Of a stretch of DNA of 64,000 nt, positions 25,729 through 35,043 are shown piece after piece. Source of the DNA: an uncultured Lachnospiraceae bacterium (lineage in GTDB: Bacteria; Bacillota; Clostridia; Lachnospirales; Lachnospiraceae); contig CALDLG010000210.1 of the NCBI GenBank assembly GCA_937910785.1, positions 1 through 64,000 of the forward strand, read 5' to 3'. The notes beneath the pieces were generated by a model. That model was not told the DNA's origin. It saw only the letters and a program-made list of their open reading frames with translations, and did no database searches. The position numbers and the translations under genes were made by a program. Positions within the stretch are counted from its first letter, which is position 1. Each line of letters opens with the position of its first letter.

Positions 25729-26667
25729 TGATGTTGGGGTCGAATAAAACTTTTTTCGTCTCATATTTACTATAAGAACCTCGAAAATTTCACATAGTTT
25801 ATCATTTTAGATTATGTCGGCTCTAGTTTGAAGATGGATGGCTATACTTTTCCTTTTTATCTATCCCTACGCCGCCAGTAATGGATTTGGGGCATAATGT
25901 CCCCTGCCGCTTCTAAATGTAAACAGCTTTCTCACATTCAGGGCTACTACTTTGCAGCCAAAGTACAGTCGGGTCTTGATCAGTCCCCTGACAGCCATCC
26001 GGTCTGCACCATAGATCCGGCGCAGCATGGATGGTATGGTCTCCACACCATTGCGTATACGGGCCAGCTGCCGGAATCTGCCGGTTCCCATCATCCGTCG
26101 TATTTTCGGAATGATTTCCATTATTTTTGCGATCTGTCTGCTTAAACCGGTAATGCAGTCATGAAGCAGGTCCACACCATAAAGGGTTTCGTACTTATAA
26201 CAACGGTTCCGGAAGCGGCTGAGAGACTTGTCGCAGAGGGGCTGCTCCGCAAAACTGGTCGTATGGAGTGCATACTGGTAGCGGATATCCAGCATCAAGC
26301 CTTCAACAAGCTCGTCATCTGAGAGCAGGAACAGTTCTTTTATGATCAGTGCACCAATACAGATATTGACCGGTGTGTTGACGCGTGACTGGGTTCTTTC
26401 CGAGTAAAGAACCATGAAAGGCTCTTCATCAATGGCCGGAAAAATGTCATCGGCGAATACTTTAGCCCATGATCTTTCCAGGGCTTTCTGTTCTCTTACG
26501 GTAAGTCGGCTAAAACTGTCTGTCAGGGAATACTGTTGTGCATCATTTTTTAAAATGCCATTGTGGCCACCCGCCTTTCTGCTGTTTATTATAGCAAAAA
26601 GAACAATTGAAGGTTAGTTTGTGTAAAATTTTCAAAGTGCTGTGAGATGCTATTCGACCCAACATCA
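25729..26667. mobile_element. Remnant insertion sequence, IS1182-like, with terminal inverted repeats
   Basis: The ends carry matching inverted repeats: TGATGTTGGGGTCGAATA at 25729-25746 and its complement with one base fewer at 26651-26667. Between them lies only an internally deleted transposase gene on the minus strand. At about 940 bp the element is roughly half the size expected for this family. Without a full transposase it could move only if supplied in trans. Confidence 0.75.
25867..26564 (-). pseudogene. IS1182-family transposase, internally deleted
   Basis: The N-terminal part (QQYSLTDSFSRLTVREQKAL onward, then LVEGLMLDIRYQYALHTTSF) matches the DUF772-type start of IS1182 transposases. 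It passes directly into the C-terminal part (RNGVETIPSMLRRIYGADRM, FGCKVVALNVRKLFTFRSG). The central catalytic DDE portion of several hundred residues is absent. The initiation region near 26560 also lost one base: ATGGCATTTTAA replaces the expected in-frame start. An internal ATG at 26415 opens 182 codons but cannot yield an active enzyme. Confidence 0.8.
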
Positions 26668-26678
26668 CCCTATACCAT

Positions 26679-26710
26679 AAAAAAGTGCAGGCTTTAGCCT
26701 GCGCTTTTTT
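26679..26710 (-). terminator. Terminator after S41 protease gene
   Basis: The stem GCAGGCT/AGCCTGC is flanked by A and T runs on both sides. On the minus strand it immediately follows the protease stop codon and ends in T6. It could also stop transcription from the left. Confidence 0.85.
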
Positions 26711-28037
26711 ATCCATGCATCAGTTTATTCATTTCCTTAATTCCCTGTTCCAGCTGATTATCGATTCCGTCATCATAATAGGCATCTCCATCAAATTCGC
26801 ATACAATATCCGGCTCAATGCCGATATTATGAATATTGTTTCCCTTCGGTGTGTAATACGCACTGACCGTCAGCTTGATTGCCGTACCATCGGTCAGCGG
26901 CAGTATCCGCTGCACAATGCCTTTTCCAAAAGTCGTCGTACCGACCAAAACTCCTTTTCCATAATCCTTAATGGCGCCTGCCAGAATTTCCGATGCGCTG
27001 GCAGAATTTCCGTTAATCAGCACCACCATCGGTATCCGGATTTCATGTTCGCCGTCACAGCTGTACTCCACCCGTTCTCCGGCGCGGTCCTCCGTATATA
27101 CAATCAGCCCTTCCGGCAAAAGCTGCCTTGAGATATCCACAACGGCCGAAAGGCTGCCGCCAGGATTGCTCCGAAGATCGAGGATTAATCCGGCCGCACC
27201 GGCTTTTTGTATCTCAGCCATCGCTTCGCTGAACTGATTTACGGTCACATCGTCAAATTCCGTTATCTGGATATAACCGATATCATTCGAAAGCATTTCA
27301 TAATTGACCGTTGGGGACTCGATCTTTTTCCTGACAACATCCATTTCCAGATAATCCTTCTCCCCTTCTCTGTAAATCGTCAAATGTACGGTTGTGCCTT
27401 CCTCTCCCTTGATCCTGGATACAATCTCCGTCAAATCCAGTCCCTGCGCGGATTCCCCTTCTATTTTGTAAATAATGTCATTTTCCCGGAGCCCTGCATC
27501 CTGAGCCGGTGTATTTTCAATCACGCCGTTAATCTTTCCAAAACCAGTTGTCTTATCGAGACTGATATAGGCTCCGATTCCATAATAGATGCCTTCCGTC
27601 TCCTGCATCATCTCTTTCCATTCTTCTTCCGTATAATAAACGGAATATGGATCTCCCAAAGAAGCTACAATGCCGGCATACATTCCCTCGATCATTTGGT
27701 CCGTATTGATATCTTCTTCCTGATAATAATACTTTCCGATTACCTCCTCAATCGCTTCCAGCTTGGCCATGGAATCGTCATTGACTACATTCTGTGCCGC
27801 CGCGCCTTCCGTACTTGCCGTTCTTGCCTTCTTCCGTTGTATGACATCCCCGAACCGGATTCCGACAAAGATACAGCTCGCCGTTAACGCACTGATTACG
27901 ACTCCGGTAAGCAGCCCGATAAGAAACATACCTTTTATCTGCCCGGATTCCTGCTGCGGTTTTTCCGAATACAACTTATTGTCCGCCCCCTGATCTGTTT
28001 CGTTATTACTACTATATCCATTATTATCCAAAATCAT
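26709..28037 (-). CDS. S41-family C-terminal processing protease (CtpA-like)
   Basis: This 442-residue membrane-anchored serine protease cleaves exported proteins from their C-termini. A short polar N-terminus is followed by one membrane helix (about residues 36-62), a PDZ domain (about 145-225, with TPAQDAGLRENDIIYKIEG) and the S41 catalytic domain. The nucleophile Ser is in NGNSASASE near 340 and the general-base Lys in TTFGKGIVQ near 365. All catalytic elements are present. It lies 22 bp downstream of an M23-type hydrolase and close to ftsX-ftsE, so the cluster concerns cell-wall cleavage and division. The start follows GGAG by four bases. Confidence 0.93.
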   Translation of the reverse strand: MILDNNGYSSNNETDQGADNKLYSEKPQQESGQIKGMFLIGLLTGVVISALTASCIFVGIRFGDVIQRKKARTASTEGAAAQNVVNDDSMAKLEAIEEVIGKYYYQEEDINTDQMIEGMYAGIVASLGDPYSVYYTEEEWKEMMQETEGIYYGIGAYISLDKTTGFGKINGVIENTPAQDAGLRENDIIYKIEGESAQGLDLTEIVSRIKGEEGTTVHLTIYREGEKDYLEMDVVRKKIESPTVNYEMLSNDIGYIQITEFDDVTVNQFSEAMAEIQKAGAAGLILDLRSNPGGSLSAVVDISRQLLPEGLIVYTEDRAGERVEYSCDGEHEIRIPMVVLINGNSASASEILAGAIKDYGKGVLVGTTTFGKGIVQRILPLTDGTAIKLTVSAYYTPKGNNIHNIGIEPDIVCEFDGDAYYDDGIDNQLEQGIKEMNKLMHG

Positions 28038-28059
28038 TCATCTCCATCCGCGTATAATT

Positions 28060-29268
28060 TTATTTCAAATAATTCCATGGACTTACATAATTTCCATTCA
28101 GACGAACGCTGAAATGCAGATGAGGCCCCGTAGAACGCCCCGTACTTCCCACTGCTGCAATATTCTGTCCTTTATAAACAGAATCTCCTTTCGACACATA
28201 TAATGCGGAATTGTGCATGTATATTGTATACAGACCATTTCCATGATTTATCATAATATAATTCCCCATGGAAGAGCTGTAATCGGCAGCAACCACATCA
28301 CCGTCATACGCAGCATACACAGGCGTCCCGGTTGACGCTGCAAGATCAATACCATTATGAAACTTTTCCACGCCGAGTGTTGGATGAATACGGTTCCCAT
28401 AATCGTCCGACAGTCTTCGATAACCCGGACAGGGCATGGCAAACATACCGCCGTCATATGATCTGGCATTGGCATTCTCCGCCGCAAGCTTCGCCTTCTC
28501 TTCCGCAACGGCCTTTTCCAGAGCCATAATTTCCGCATTCTCCGCCGCAATCATATCTTCATACTCTTTAATTGCGGCTTCTTTATTGGAAATATCCGCG
28601 GATACGGACATAATCTGAGCTTCTTTCTCCTCAATCAGAGAATTGATCGATGCTTCCTCCGCCTCTACGGCCAGCTTCGCTTCATCCAGCACTTCTTTCT
28701 GTGCTTCCAGCTCCACCTTGCAAAGCGATATCATCTCTCTCGTTCTCACATATTCATCCAGCTGTTTTCTGTCGTAAGCGGACAACGCTTCTATGTAATC
28801 CGCCTTATTCATCGTGTCCGAAAGACTTGTTGAGGAAAAAATGAGCTCCATATACAGCGTATCGCCTTTTTCGTACATGAATTTGATGCGTTTCTTCATC
28901 GCCTCATACTGCTCTTCCTGCTTCAGAATTGCATCGTTTAATTCCTGTGTGGTAATTTCAATTTCATATTCTTTCTGTAAGATCAGATTATTATATTCGC
29001 CAATTTTATCCTGAATATTGTCAAGCTGTGTATCCAGCTGAACAACATAATCATTCAGATCATTTTTGGACTGCTCCAGCTCCTTTTTAACCGCTTCAAT
29101 ATCAGTCAGATTGGATTTCAGGCCTTCGACTTCCTTTTTGGCATCCGCAATCTCCGCCTCTTTTTCCCGGATGCTGTCATTGGTAACCGCCTCCGCGGTC
29201 TTCGCCGGAAAGACGAAAATCATACCGATACAGATCATCAGAATCAGTATTTTTCTAATTTTTCTCAT
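28060..29268 (-). CDS. Murein hydrolase activator / M23 peptidase with coiled coil (EnvC-like)
   Basis: This 402-residue exported protein has a signal peptide (to about AEA at residue 28), a long coiled coil (about 30-270) with Glu/Lys/Ala heptads, and a C-terminal LytM/M23 domain. The zinc-ligand motifs HNGIDLAA and HLHF are both present, along with the TGRSTGPHLH signature, so the peptidase may be active, unlike E. coli EnvC. Coiled-coil M23 proteins are activated by FtsEX in several bacteria. Here ftsX and ftsE lie just upstream on the same strand, separated only by a repeat element, which supports that partnership. The start at 29268 puts AAAGG about ten bases upstream and gives a proper signal peptide; an in-frame ATG at 29328 lies within the repeat border. 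Confidence 0.9.
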   Translation of the reverse strand: MRKIRKILILMICIGMIFVFPAKTAEAVTNDSIREKEAEIADAKKEVEGLKSNLTDIEAVKKELEQSKNDLNDYVVQLDTQLDNIQDKIGEYNNLILQKEYEIEITTQELNDAILKQEEQYEAMKKRIKFMYEKGDTLYMELIFSSTSLSDTMNKADYIEALSAYDRKQLDEYVRTREMISLCKVELEAQKEVLDEAKLAVEAEEASINSLIEEKEAQIMSVSADISNKEAAIKEYEDMIAAENAEIMALEKAVAEEKAKLAAENANARSYDGGMFAMPCPGYRRLSDDYGNRIHPTLGVEKFHNGIDLAASTGTPVYAAYDGDVVAADYSSSMGNYIMINHGNGLYTIYMHNSALYVSKGDSVYKGQNIAAVGSTGRSTGPHLHFSVRLNGNYVSPWNYLK

Positions 29269-29334
29269 AAAACCCGTGCCTTTCCGCATTCCACGCAATC
29301 CACATTCCCAAAAAAGTCTCTGGTACATGCCACA

Positions 29335-29500
29335 CTAGTGTAACGCTTTTGTAATAACTGGACTTTATTCGCAGAATGAATCTTTTGTATGCAAGGCGCT
29401 TTTTCGCAGGCGTAGCGGTGGCTACGTCAAGAAAAGGCAACGACGCAGACAAAGATTCAAGCAAGAATAAAGTCTGGTTAATTACAAATCGTTACACTAG
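29335..29500. repeat. 166-bp palindromic repeat (MITE-like) between ftsX and M23 gene
   Basis: The ends are perfect 11-bp inverted repeats (CTAGTGTAACG and CGTTACACTAG). The whole sequence is an imperfect palindrome centred on a GTAGCGGTGGCTAC hairpin near 29417, and the two arms match over most of 75 bp with small gaps. There is no coding capacity. The structure is that of a miniature inverted-repeat element or intergenic palindromic unit. The right terminus contains the TAG stop codon of ftsX. In RNA it would fold into a long stem between ftsX and the downstream hydrolase and could act in processing or termination. Confidence 0.85.
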
Positions 29501-30393
29501 ACGCGTAAGTGCTTCCTCACCGTCGTAATACTTCCAAAAAATCCGATCCCTACACCGATCCCAAGTGATATCGGAATCAGCACATTAAAAATCTGCTCTA
29601 CCGTCAGAAAACTCAACAGGCGGGAAAGCATGGAAAATCTTTCCAGAATATATTCCATAACGACATTGTACAAAAGATAAATAATGCCTAACGGAATCGC
29701 GGCGCCGATCAGCCCGATCAGCATGCCCTCAATGACAAACGGCGACCGGACGAAAAAGTCTGTTGCTCCAATATATTTCATGATATTGATTTCTTCCTTC
29801 CGGACGGAAATACCGATCGTAACCGTATTGCTGATCAAAAAGATGGATACGGCAAGCAAAATCGCGATAATTCCCACCGAAACATATGCCACAAGCGCAT
29901 TTACACCCGTCAGCGTCGTTGCCGTTACTTCGGAACGATTAACCTGCCTGATTCCTTCCACCGATTCCAGATAAGTCACTAACGCCGGCTGCATGGATAC
30001 ATCGTTCAGATAAATCTGATAGTTTGCCGAATCCGCCAGCGGATTCTCCGTAAAACCATCCGCATATTCTCCCAGATATTCTGTCTTAAAGCTTTCCCAG
30101 GCCTCCTCCGCGGATACGAAATGCACGTTGGACACCTCGGTCCTTCTGGCGATCATCTCACCGATCTCCTGTATTCTGCTGTCCTCCAGTCCCTCCTGAA
30201 AAAATACGGTAACGGACACTCCCTGCTCGGCATTTTTCACAATGCTCTGAAAATTGCTGACGATCGCGTAGAACAGGCCAAAAAGAAAAAGACAGGCGCT
30301 GATCGTAGCAATCGAAGCGAGTGTAAACCATTTATTTCTAAAAATGTTCCGAAATCCCTGACGGATCGTATAGAACAACGTATTAATCCTCAT
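29497..30393 (-). CDS. ftsX: Cell division ABC permease FtsX
   Basis: This 298-residue membrane protein of the FtsEX complex transmits ATP hydrolysis to peptidoglycan hydrolases outside the cell at division. One N-terminal helix (about 22-46) is followed by an extracellular domain (47-165) and three C-terminal helices, the standard FtsX topology. The start overlaps ftsE by 11 bp. The likely effector is the coiled-coil M23 protein downstream. The stop codon TAG lies inside the terminal CTAG of the palindromic repeat; the final KHLRV matches usual FtsX ends, so the protein is complete. Confidence 0.95.
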   Translation of the reverse strand: MRINTLFYTIRQGFRNIFRNKWFTLASIATISACLFLFGLFYAIVSNFQSIVKNAEQGVSVTVFFQEGLEDSRIQEIGEMIARRTEVSNVHFVSAEEAWESFKTEYLGEYADGFTENPLADSANYQIYLNDVSMQPALVTYLESVEGIRQVNRSEVTATTLTGVNALVAYVSVGIIAILLAVSIFLISNTVTIGISVRKEEINIMKYIGATDFFVRSPFVIEGMLIGLIGAAIPLGIIYLLYNVVMEYILERFSMLSRLLSFLTVEQIFNVLIPISLGIGVGIGFFGSITTVRKHLRV

Positions 30394-31159
30394 CGATGTA
30401 TCCTCCCCTTTCTTCGTCGCTTACGATAACACCCCTCTTTAACGTAATAACTCTTTTCTGCATCGCATTGACGATTTCCCTGTTATGCGTTACAACAAGC
30501 ACTGTTGTCCCGTTTTCATTGATCTGCTCTAACAGCTTCATAATTTCCCAGGAATTTTTGGGGTCCAGATTACCGGTCGGCTCATCGGCGAGAAGAACCG
30601 TCGGTTTGTTCACCAATGCCCTTGCCAGCGCAACTCTCTGCTGCTCACCGCCGGAAAGCTGCTTGGGCTTGGCTTTATATTTACCCGCCAAACCGACGAT
30701 TGCCAGAATGCTTGGAACATTCTTCTTGATTTCCTTATTGGATTTCTGAATAATCCGCTGTGCAAAAGCTACATTTTCATATACGTTTCTATCCTTCAAC
30801 AGGCGGAAGTCCTGAAACACGATACCGATATTACGACGAAACTTCGGTATTTTACGATGCCTGATCTTCGCCAGATCATAACCCAGAACATTGATGCTGC
30901 CGCTCGTGATTGTGAGTTCCCGCAGCAACAGCTTGATCAGCGTGGATTTTCCGGAACCACTGTCGCCTACAATAAATACAAACTCTCCCTTGTTAATATG
31001 AAGATCAACATCCTTCAATGCCGGGGCTCCCGTCGAGTAAGCCTTACAAACCTTATTTAACGTAATAATTTCACTGTTATCGGATATCGGCCTTCTTCTC
31101 TTCCCCTTTACGGACACCGCCGTTCTTTCGCTCTTCTGATTACCCTTTTTTTCTCCCAC
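30383..31159 (-). CDS. ftsE: Cell division ATP-binding protein FtsE
   Basis: This ABC ATPase partner of FtsX has 258 residues. Walker A GDSGSGKS lies near residue 66, the signature [15 protein letters not shown] near 166 and Walker [14 protein letters not shown] near 190. About 30 extra basic residues precede the usual FtsE start, which is common in Lachnospiraceae. The start is a GTG with GGGAG upstream; a later start would lie near residue 30. A helix-turn-helix regulator gene ends 14 bp upstream on the same strand and may share the transcript. Confidence 0.95.
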   Translation of the reverse strand: MGEKKGNQKSERTAVSVKGKRRRPISDNSEIITLNKVCKAYSTGAPALKDVDLHINKGEFVFIVGDSGSGKSTLIKLLLRELTITSGSINVLGYDLAKIRHRKIPKFRRNIGIVFQDFRLLKDRNVYENVAFAQRIIQKSNKEIKKNVPSILAIVGLAGKYKAKPKQLSGGEQQRVALARALVNKPTVLLADEPTGNLDPKNSWEIMKLLEQINENGTTVLVVTHNREIVNAMQKRVITLKRGVIVSDEERGGYIDED

Positions 31160-31173
31160 TGTAATTCTCTCCC

Positions 31174-32262
31174 TTAGTATTCAAAGTTCTCCATATACTT
31201 CATGTACTTAACAACCATAAGCGCAATTTTAAATGTAATTGCATCTTCAAATACCCGCAGATCCAGTCCGGTGCTCTTCTGGAGCTTATCCAGACGGTAA
31301 ACAAGCGTATTTCTGTGAATAAAAAGCTGTCTGGAGGTTTCCGAAACATTCAGGCTGTTCTCGAAAAATTTGTTGATTGTGGTCAGTGTCTCTTCATCGA
31401 AATCGTCCGGGCTCTTGCCGTCAAAAATTTCCTTGATGAACATTCTGCACAGAGGTATCGGAAGCTGATAAATCAGACGGCCGATTCCCAGTTCACTGTA
31501 TGCAATAATATTTCTTTCCCCGAAAAAGATCTTCCCCACATCCAGCGCCATTTTGGCTTCCTTATAAGAGCGGCTGACTTCTTTAATCTCATTGACTACC
31601 GTTCCATAAGCAATCCGTACGTTCTTCATATGCTCTTTTTCCAGAAATGCCGCTATCCCGGCCGCGGTTCTCTCAATTTCCCTGCTTCCGTCTCCTTCTA
31701 ACAGATCCTTTACGACAATGACATTATTCTCGTCTACGGCCGTAATAAAATCCTTACTGTTACTGCTGAAATAAGTTCTCATAACCTCTAACACGTTGCT
31801 TTCTTTCGTATTATCAGTTTCGATAATCAGGGCCACCCTCCTGTTATCCGTCTGGATATGTAATTTCTTGGCGCGGCTGTAGATATCGACTAACAGAAGA
31901 TTGTCCAGCAGAAGATTTTTAATAAAATTATCCTTATCAAATCTTTCCTTGTACGCCACCAGAAGATTCTGAATCTGAAAAGCCGAAAGCCGGCCGATCA
32001 TATAAACATCCTCACCGATCCCTCCGGCAATCAGAATATATTCCAGCTGCTGCTCATCGAATATCTTAAAAAACTGATATCCCTGTATTTCCTGAGAATC
32101 CGCAGGCGATTTGGCAAATTCCGCCGCCGGCTTTCCGCACTTCTCCATTTCATCCGCCGTCATGGCAACCGCTTTCCCGTCAATATCCATGATACAGAGT
32201 TCTACCCGCGTAATGCCCTTTAATCCCTCTATCGTATTCTGTAATATCTGGTTTGAAATCAT
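31174..32262 (-). CDS. CdaR/PucR-like transcriptional regulator
   Basis: This 362-residue regulator has a C-terminal PucR-type helix-turn-helix (about 300-355: LNVSETSRQLFIHRNTLVYR) and a central GGDEF-like region typical of CdaR (about 140-270). The N-terminal part (about 10-120) resembles a sensory domain with a ligand pocket rather than a DNA-binding module. Proteins of this layout respond to sugar diacids or related metabolites; the ligand here is unknown. The start MISNQILQN at 32262 follows GGGGG by seven bases; a longer frame to 32331 lacks a site. It lies 14 bp upstream of ftsE, so it may be co-transcribed with division genes. Confidence 0.8.
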   Translation of the reverse strand: MISNQILQNTIEGLKGITRVELCIMDIDGKAVAMTADEMEKCGKPAAEFAKSPADSQEIQGYQFFKIFDEQQLEYILIAGGIGEDVYMIGRLSAFQIQNLLVAYKERFDKDNFIKNLLLDNLLLVDIYSRAKKLHIQTDNRRVALIIETDNTKESNVLEVMRTYFSSNSKDFITAVDENNVIVVKDLLEGDGSREIERTAAGIAAFLEKEHMKNVRIAYGTVVNEIKEVSRSYKEAKMALDVGKIFFGERNIIAYSELGIGRLIYQLPIPLCRMFIKEIFDGKSPDDFDEETLTTINKFFENSLNVSETSRQLFIHRNTLVYRLDKLQKSTGLDLRVFEDAITFKIALMVVKYMKYMENFEY

Positions 32263-32578
32263 AATAAGCCCCCATTCAAAATAAATCCGCCGACCTTCCA
32301 CAGGCTGTTTAGCAATTTGTACAGCACTCAAACAAAGGATTCCTCATAAAAATCTGCATTTGCTTTTCATTTTAATCTATTTTAACAAAAAAATCTACCT
32401 CAAATTCTAAATTTTTTGTGTATTTTTCAAAATTTTGGCTTTTTTATTGAGAAAATTGATTTATACAAACTATACAAAAGAAAAATAGATGATCCATCTT
32501 CTTTCCATATGGCTTTCCGGCAAATTATATGGTATACTTGTTGCAGCAGCTGATCAAACAGAAAGGACGGTGTATCAT

Positions 32579-32779
32579 ATGAATACTATGGATATTGCAG
32601 GATTGTCCATGGCCATGTCGGCGTCACAGGTAAATTCTGCTTTCGGGGTGGCAATGCTTGGCAAATCTCTCGACACGGCGGAGATGGCCGGAGATCAGAT
32701 CACCAATATGATAGATGCCGCGGCAATGGAACGTTCTGTGAACCCGGCCGTTGGCTCCAATCTGGATATTTACATTTAA
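32579..32779 (+). CDS. YjfB-family putative motility protein
   Basis: This 66-residue protein has the YjfB signature: a start MDIAGLSMAMSASQV, VAMLGKSLD in the middle and an Asn-Pro-x-x-G-x-LD-I end. The family is common in flagellated Clostridia and is associated with motility regulons, but its biochemical role is not known. The start at 32579 has AAAGGA upstream; the longer frame to 32489 lies in promoter-like sequence. TATACT at 32533 could be its -10. The interval from 32263 to 32578 otherwise holds only AT-rich divergent promoter sequence. A terminator follows, so this is a single-gene unit. Confidence 0.85.
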   Translation: MNTMDIAGLSMAMSASQVNSAFGVAMLGKSLDTAEMAGDQITNMIDAAAMERSVNPAVGSNLDIYI

Positions 32780-32792
32780 TCACTGCAACGCA

Positions 32793-32830
32793 AAAACGTC
32801 ACTGTTCACACAGCGGCGTTTTGTATTTTA
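32793..32830 (+). terminator. Terminator after yjfB-like gene
   Basis: A stem built from AAAACG..C..CTG and CAG..G..CGTTTT, with G-U pairs, is followed by TGTATTTT. It lies 14 bp after the stop codon. Confidence 0.65.
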
Positions 32831-32850
32831 TCCCCTTATTTTTCTGTTTT

Positions 32851-33792
32851 TTAAAGAAGCGCCATGATCCACTCAAGGCTCATATAGGCAAGACTCAGCA
32901 CAATGGCAAGAATGAGCGGTATGCTGACCATTGCTTCTTTTTTCTCCTTACGGCGTGCCCATATCGTGGCAAACTGCTCTCCTCTCTTCTCATTCTTCGA
33001 CATCCATACGAGCGTGCAGACAGCCAATGGCGTTGCAACCGCCGCAATCAGCAGATAAGGACCGATCGCCGTAATCAATAATTCCTGTGTCAGAACTTCT
33101 TCCGCACCCGCCAGTTCTTCCGGCAGCAGATCAAACAGATACATCATGCAGACCTGATGGGAATTGAAAACCATATGGGCAATGACCGACGACCACAGGC
33201 TTCCCGTCGCCTCAACCAGCATCCCGAACAGAATGCCGATGGCAATTGCATAAGCAGCCTGATTGAAGTTTAAATGCATCAGGCCGAACAGCAGCGCCGA
33301 CCAGAAAATCGCCCAGAATACCGAGCCCGAATTCTTATACCCTCTGAAAAAAAAGCCCCGGAAAATAAATTCTTCACAAAACGGACCAAATATTCCGATC
33401 ATAAATAACATGACAGGAAAAGGCATCTGCAAAACATCTCCGCTGATCGCGTTTACCGCATTATCCACAAAAAGCATGGAAATCGCATTTAGCGCCGTCG
33501 TCAGAGGCATCATCAGATAGGTAAAAAGGATGATCATAAAAAAAGTAGATATTTTTATTTTATGAAAATCCAGCATTTCATTAAACTGTCCCGTCACTGT
33601 CTTTTTCCTGGACGCCAGCGCAAAAAGCAGGACCGGCAGCAGCATTATAGCCTGACTGAGCAGAAGATTGGCCACAATATTAATATCAAAAAACATACTG
33701 CCCTGCAGCGCACAGACAAGTATCAGGACGAACAGCGCCAGATTCAGCAGGATCAGACATAAAAAGGCCCAGTTTACTTTTTTACTGTTCAT
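32851..33792 (-). CDS. CPBP-family intramembrane metalloprotease
   Basis: This 313-residue polytopic membrane protein has about eight helices and the three CPBP (CAAX/Abi) motifs: CEEFIFRG near residue 140, FGLMHLNFN near 173 and HMVFN near 207. These supply the Glu and His residues of the intramembrane active site. In Gram-positives such proteins often act in peptide maturation or self-immunity, or have a housekeeping role; no peptide gene is adjacent. It is followed on the same strand by no coupled gene, and the small gene upstream ends seven bases before it, suggesting co-transcription. Confidence 0.88.
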   Translation of the reverse strand: MNSKKVNWAFLCLILLNLALFVLILVCALQGSMFFDINIVANLLLSQAIMLLPVLLFALASRKKTVTGQFNEMLDFHKIKISTFFMIILFTYLMMPLTTALNAISMLFVDNAVNAISGDVLQMPFPVMLFMIGIFGPFCEEFIFRGFFFRGYKNSGSVFWAIFWSALLFGLMHLNFNQAAYAIAIGILFGMLVEATGSLWSSVIAHMVFNSHQVCMMYLFDLLPEELAGAEEVLTQELLITAIGPYLLIAAVATPLAVCTLVWMSKNEKRGEQFATIWARRKEKKEAMVSIPLILAIVLSLAYMSLEWIMALL

Positions 33793-33799
33793 TCGTTAT

Positions 33800-34033
33800 T
33801 TAACCTTCCATCATAAATTCCACTAACTTAGCCGTATCTTCCGGCTCGTAAGCGATTACTTCCAGTTCTTCAATCGTACCGTCAGAGAAAATATTGGCCA
33901 GAGACACATACTGGGAAAGCTTCGATTTCAGATTGAGTCTGTCGCCTTCTCCCGTTACCAGCTCCACTTTTCCCTTACAACTGTCCACTACCTTAAAAAA
34001 TTTCTCCACATTATCAATATTCTGAATTTTCAT
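33800..34033 (-). CDS. Small HPr-like protein without active-site His (putative)
   Basis: This 77-residue protein is short, acidic and soluble. Its layout matches the HPr fold: a start strand, a helix, and a C-terminal block LNLKSKLSQYVSLANIF that aligns by eye with the HPr KSIMG Ser-site region, then a final helix. The His-15 equivalent is absent, so it cannot carry PTS phosphate in the classical way. A related protein at 45945 shares these traits. The ATG has GAGGTGAAAAC upstream. The assignment to the HPr fold is inference from pattern only. Function is unknown. Confidence 0.5.
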   Translation of the reverse strand: MKIQNIDNVEKFFKVVDSCKGKVELVTGEGDRLNLKSKLSQYVSLANIFSDGTIEELEVIAYEPEDTAKLVEFMMEG

Positions 34034-34134
34034 GTTTTCACCTCATACCGTTCTCCCGGTATTTACCTTTCTTTGCTTTGTGTAATTGTTTCGTATAACT
34101 AGATTATACTCAATTCTCCAAAAGTTGCAAGTTT

Positions 34135-35043
34135 CTATAGTTTTCGAATCGCTCTTTCGCCTATGATAATCTTTTTTTCTTTCAAAAGATGACCGACCGC
34201 TCTCTTAAATTCATTCTTGCTCATCTGCATTTCCCTTTTAATTGTTTCCGGAGAAGCCTTATCCGTAAAGGGCAGCGCCCCGTCATAGCTGTCGATCACC
34301 TCTAAAATCTTTTCCGCGTCCTTCTCGATCTGCAGATATGCCTTTTCCCGAATACTCAGATTCAGTCTGCCGTCCGCTTTCACTTCCGTAACTCTCGCCG
34401 TAATACTTCTGCCTGTCTCCACATCCCCGTACAGTTCTTTTTTGGCAATCAGACCGGAATAAATATCATCCACCGCTATAAATGCGCCGAAATTATCGCT
34501 GATCTCATAAACGGTCCCCGTCACTCTGTCATCCTTTTTATAGGGGCTGTCCTGACGCAGATACCGGTATACATTCATTGTTGCACACAATCTGCCGCTT
34601 TTATCGATGTAAAGGGCTACAAGACAGGATTCTCCCTCTTTCACCCTTTTTTTCTGCTCCTTAAAAGGCAGCAGAAGATCCTTTTCCAGTCCCCAGTCCA
34701 GAAATGCGCCGATCTGACCTGTCTGCACGACCCGCAGTCTGGCCACATTTCCAAGCGTAATGAGCGGCCTGACCGTCGTTGCGATCAGCCGGTCTTTGGA
34801 ATCGCGGTAAATGAACACCTCCACGCTATCCCCGATTCCGGCCCCCTGCGGCACCTGTCTGATCGGAAGCAATACCTTTTCCGCCGTCGGTAAAGTCTGT
34901 TCCGGCCGCTGCCGCGTCCTGCCATCCTCCGCCCTCTGCTCTCCATCCGTCAGATAGACGCCAAATTCTACTTTCTTCGCAATCGTTAGTGTCTGCATTT
35001 CACCAAGTCTGATCATCCCTGTATTAATTCCTTTCTCCTGCAT
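34135..35043 (-). CDS. CvfB-family S1-domain RNA-binding protein
   Basis: This 302-residue protein contains repeated S1-like RNA-binding domains (for example GAFLDWGLEKDLLLPFKEQK and GAFIAVDDIYSGLIAKKEL) and a C-terminal winged-helix segment (SKNEFKRAVGHLLKEKKI). This is the layout of CvfB, a regulator of virulence genes in Staphylococcus that binds RNA. The ATG at 35043 lies 20 bp inside the upstream thioesterase gene; an alternative start at 35016 is possible. Translational coupling with the thioesterase is likely. Confidence 0.88.
   Translation of the reverse strand: MQEKGINTGMIRLGEMQTLTIAKKVEFGVYLTDGEQRAEDGRTRQRPEQTLPTAEKVLLPIRQVPQGAGIGDSVEVFIYRDSKDRLIATTVRPLITLGNVARLRVVQTGQIGAFLDWGLEKDLLLPFKEQKKRVKEGESCLVALYIDKSGRLCATMNVYRYLRQDSPYKKDDRVTGTVYEISDNFGAFIAVDDIYSGLIAKKELYGDVETGRSITARVTEVKADGRLNLSIREKAYLQIEKDAEKILEVIDSYDGALPFTDKASPETIKREMQMSKNEFKRAVGHLLKEKKIIIGERAIRKL

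Noticed and set aside
29255..29464. A 69-codon frame reading through the palindromic repeat on the minus strand
   Set aside because: It is produced by the repeat DNA and has no family similarity or ribosome binding site.
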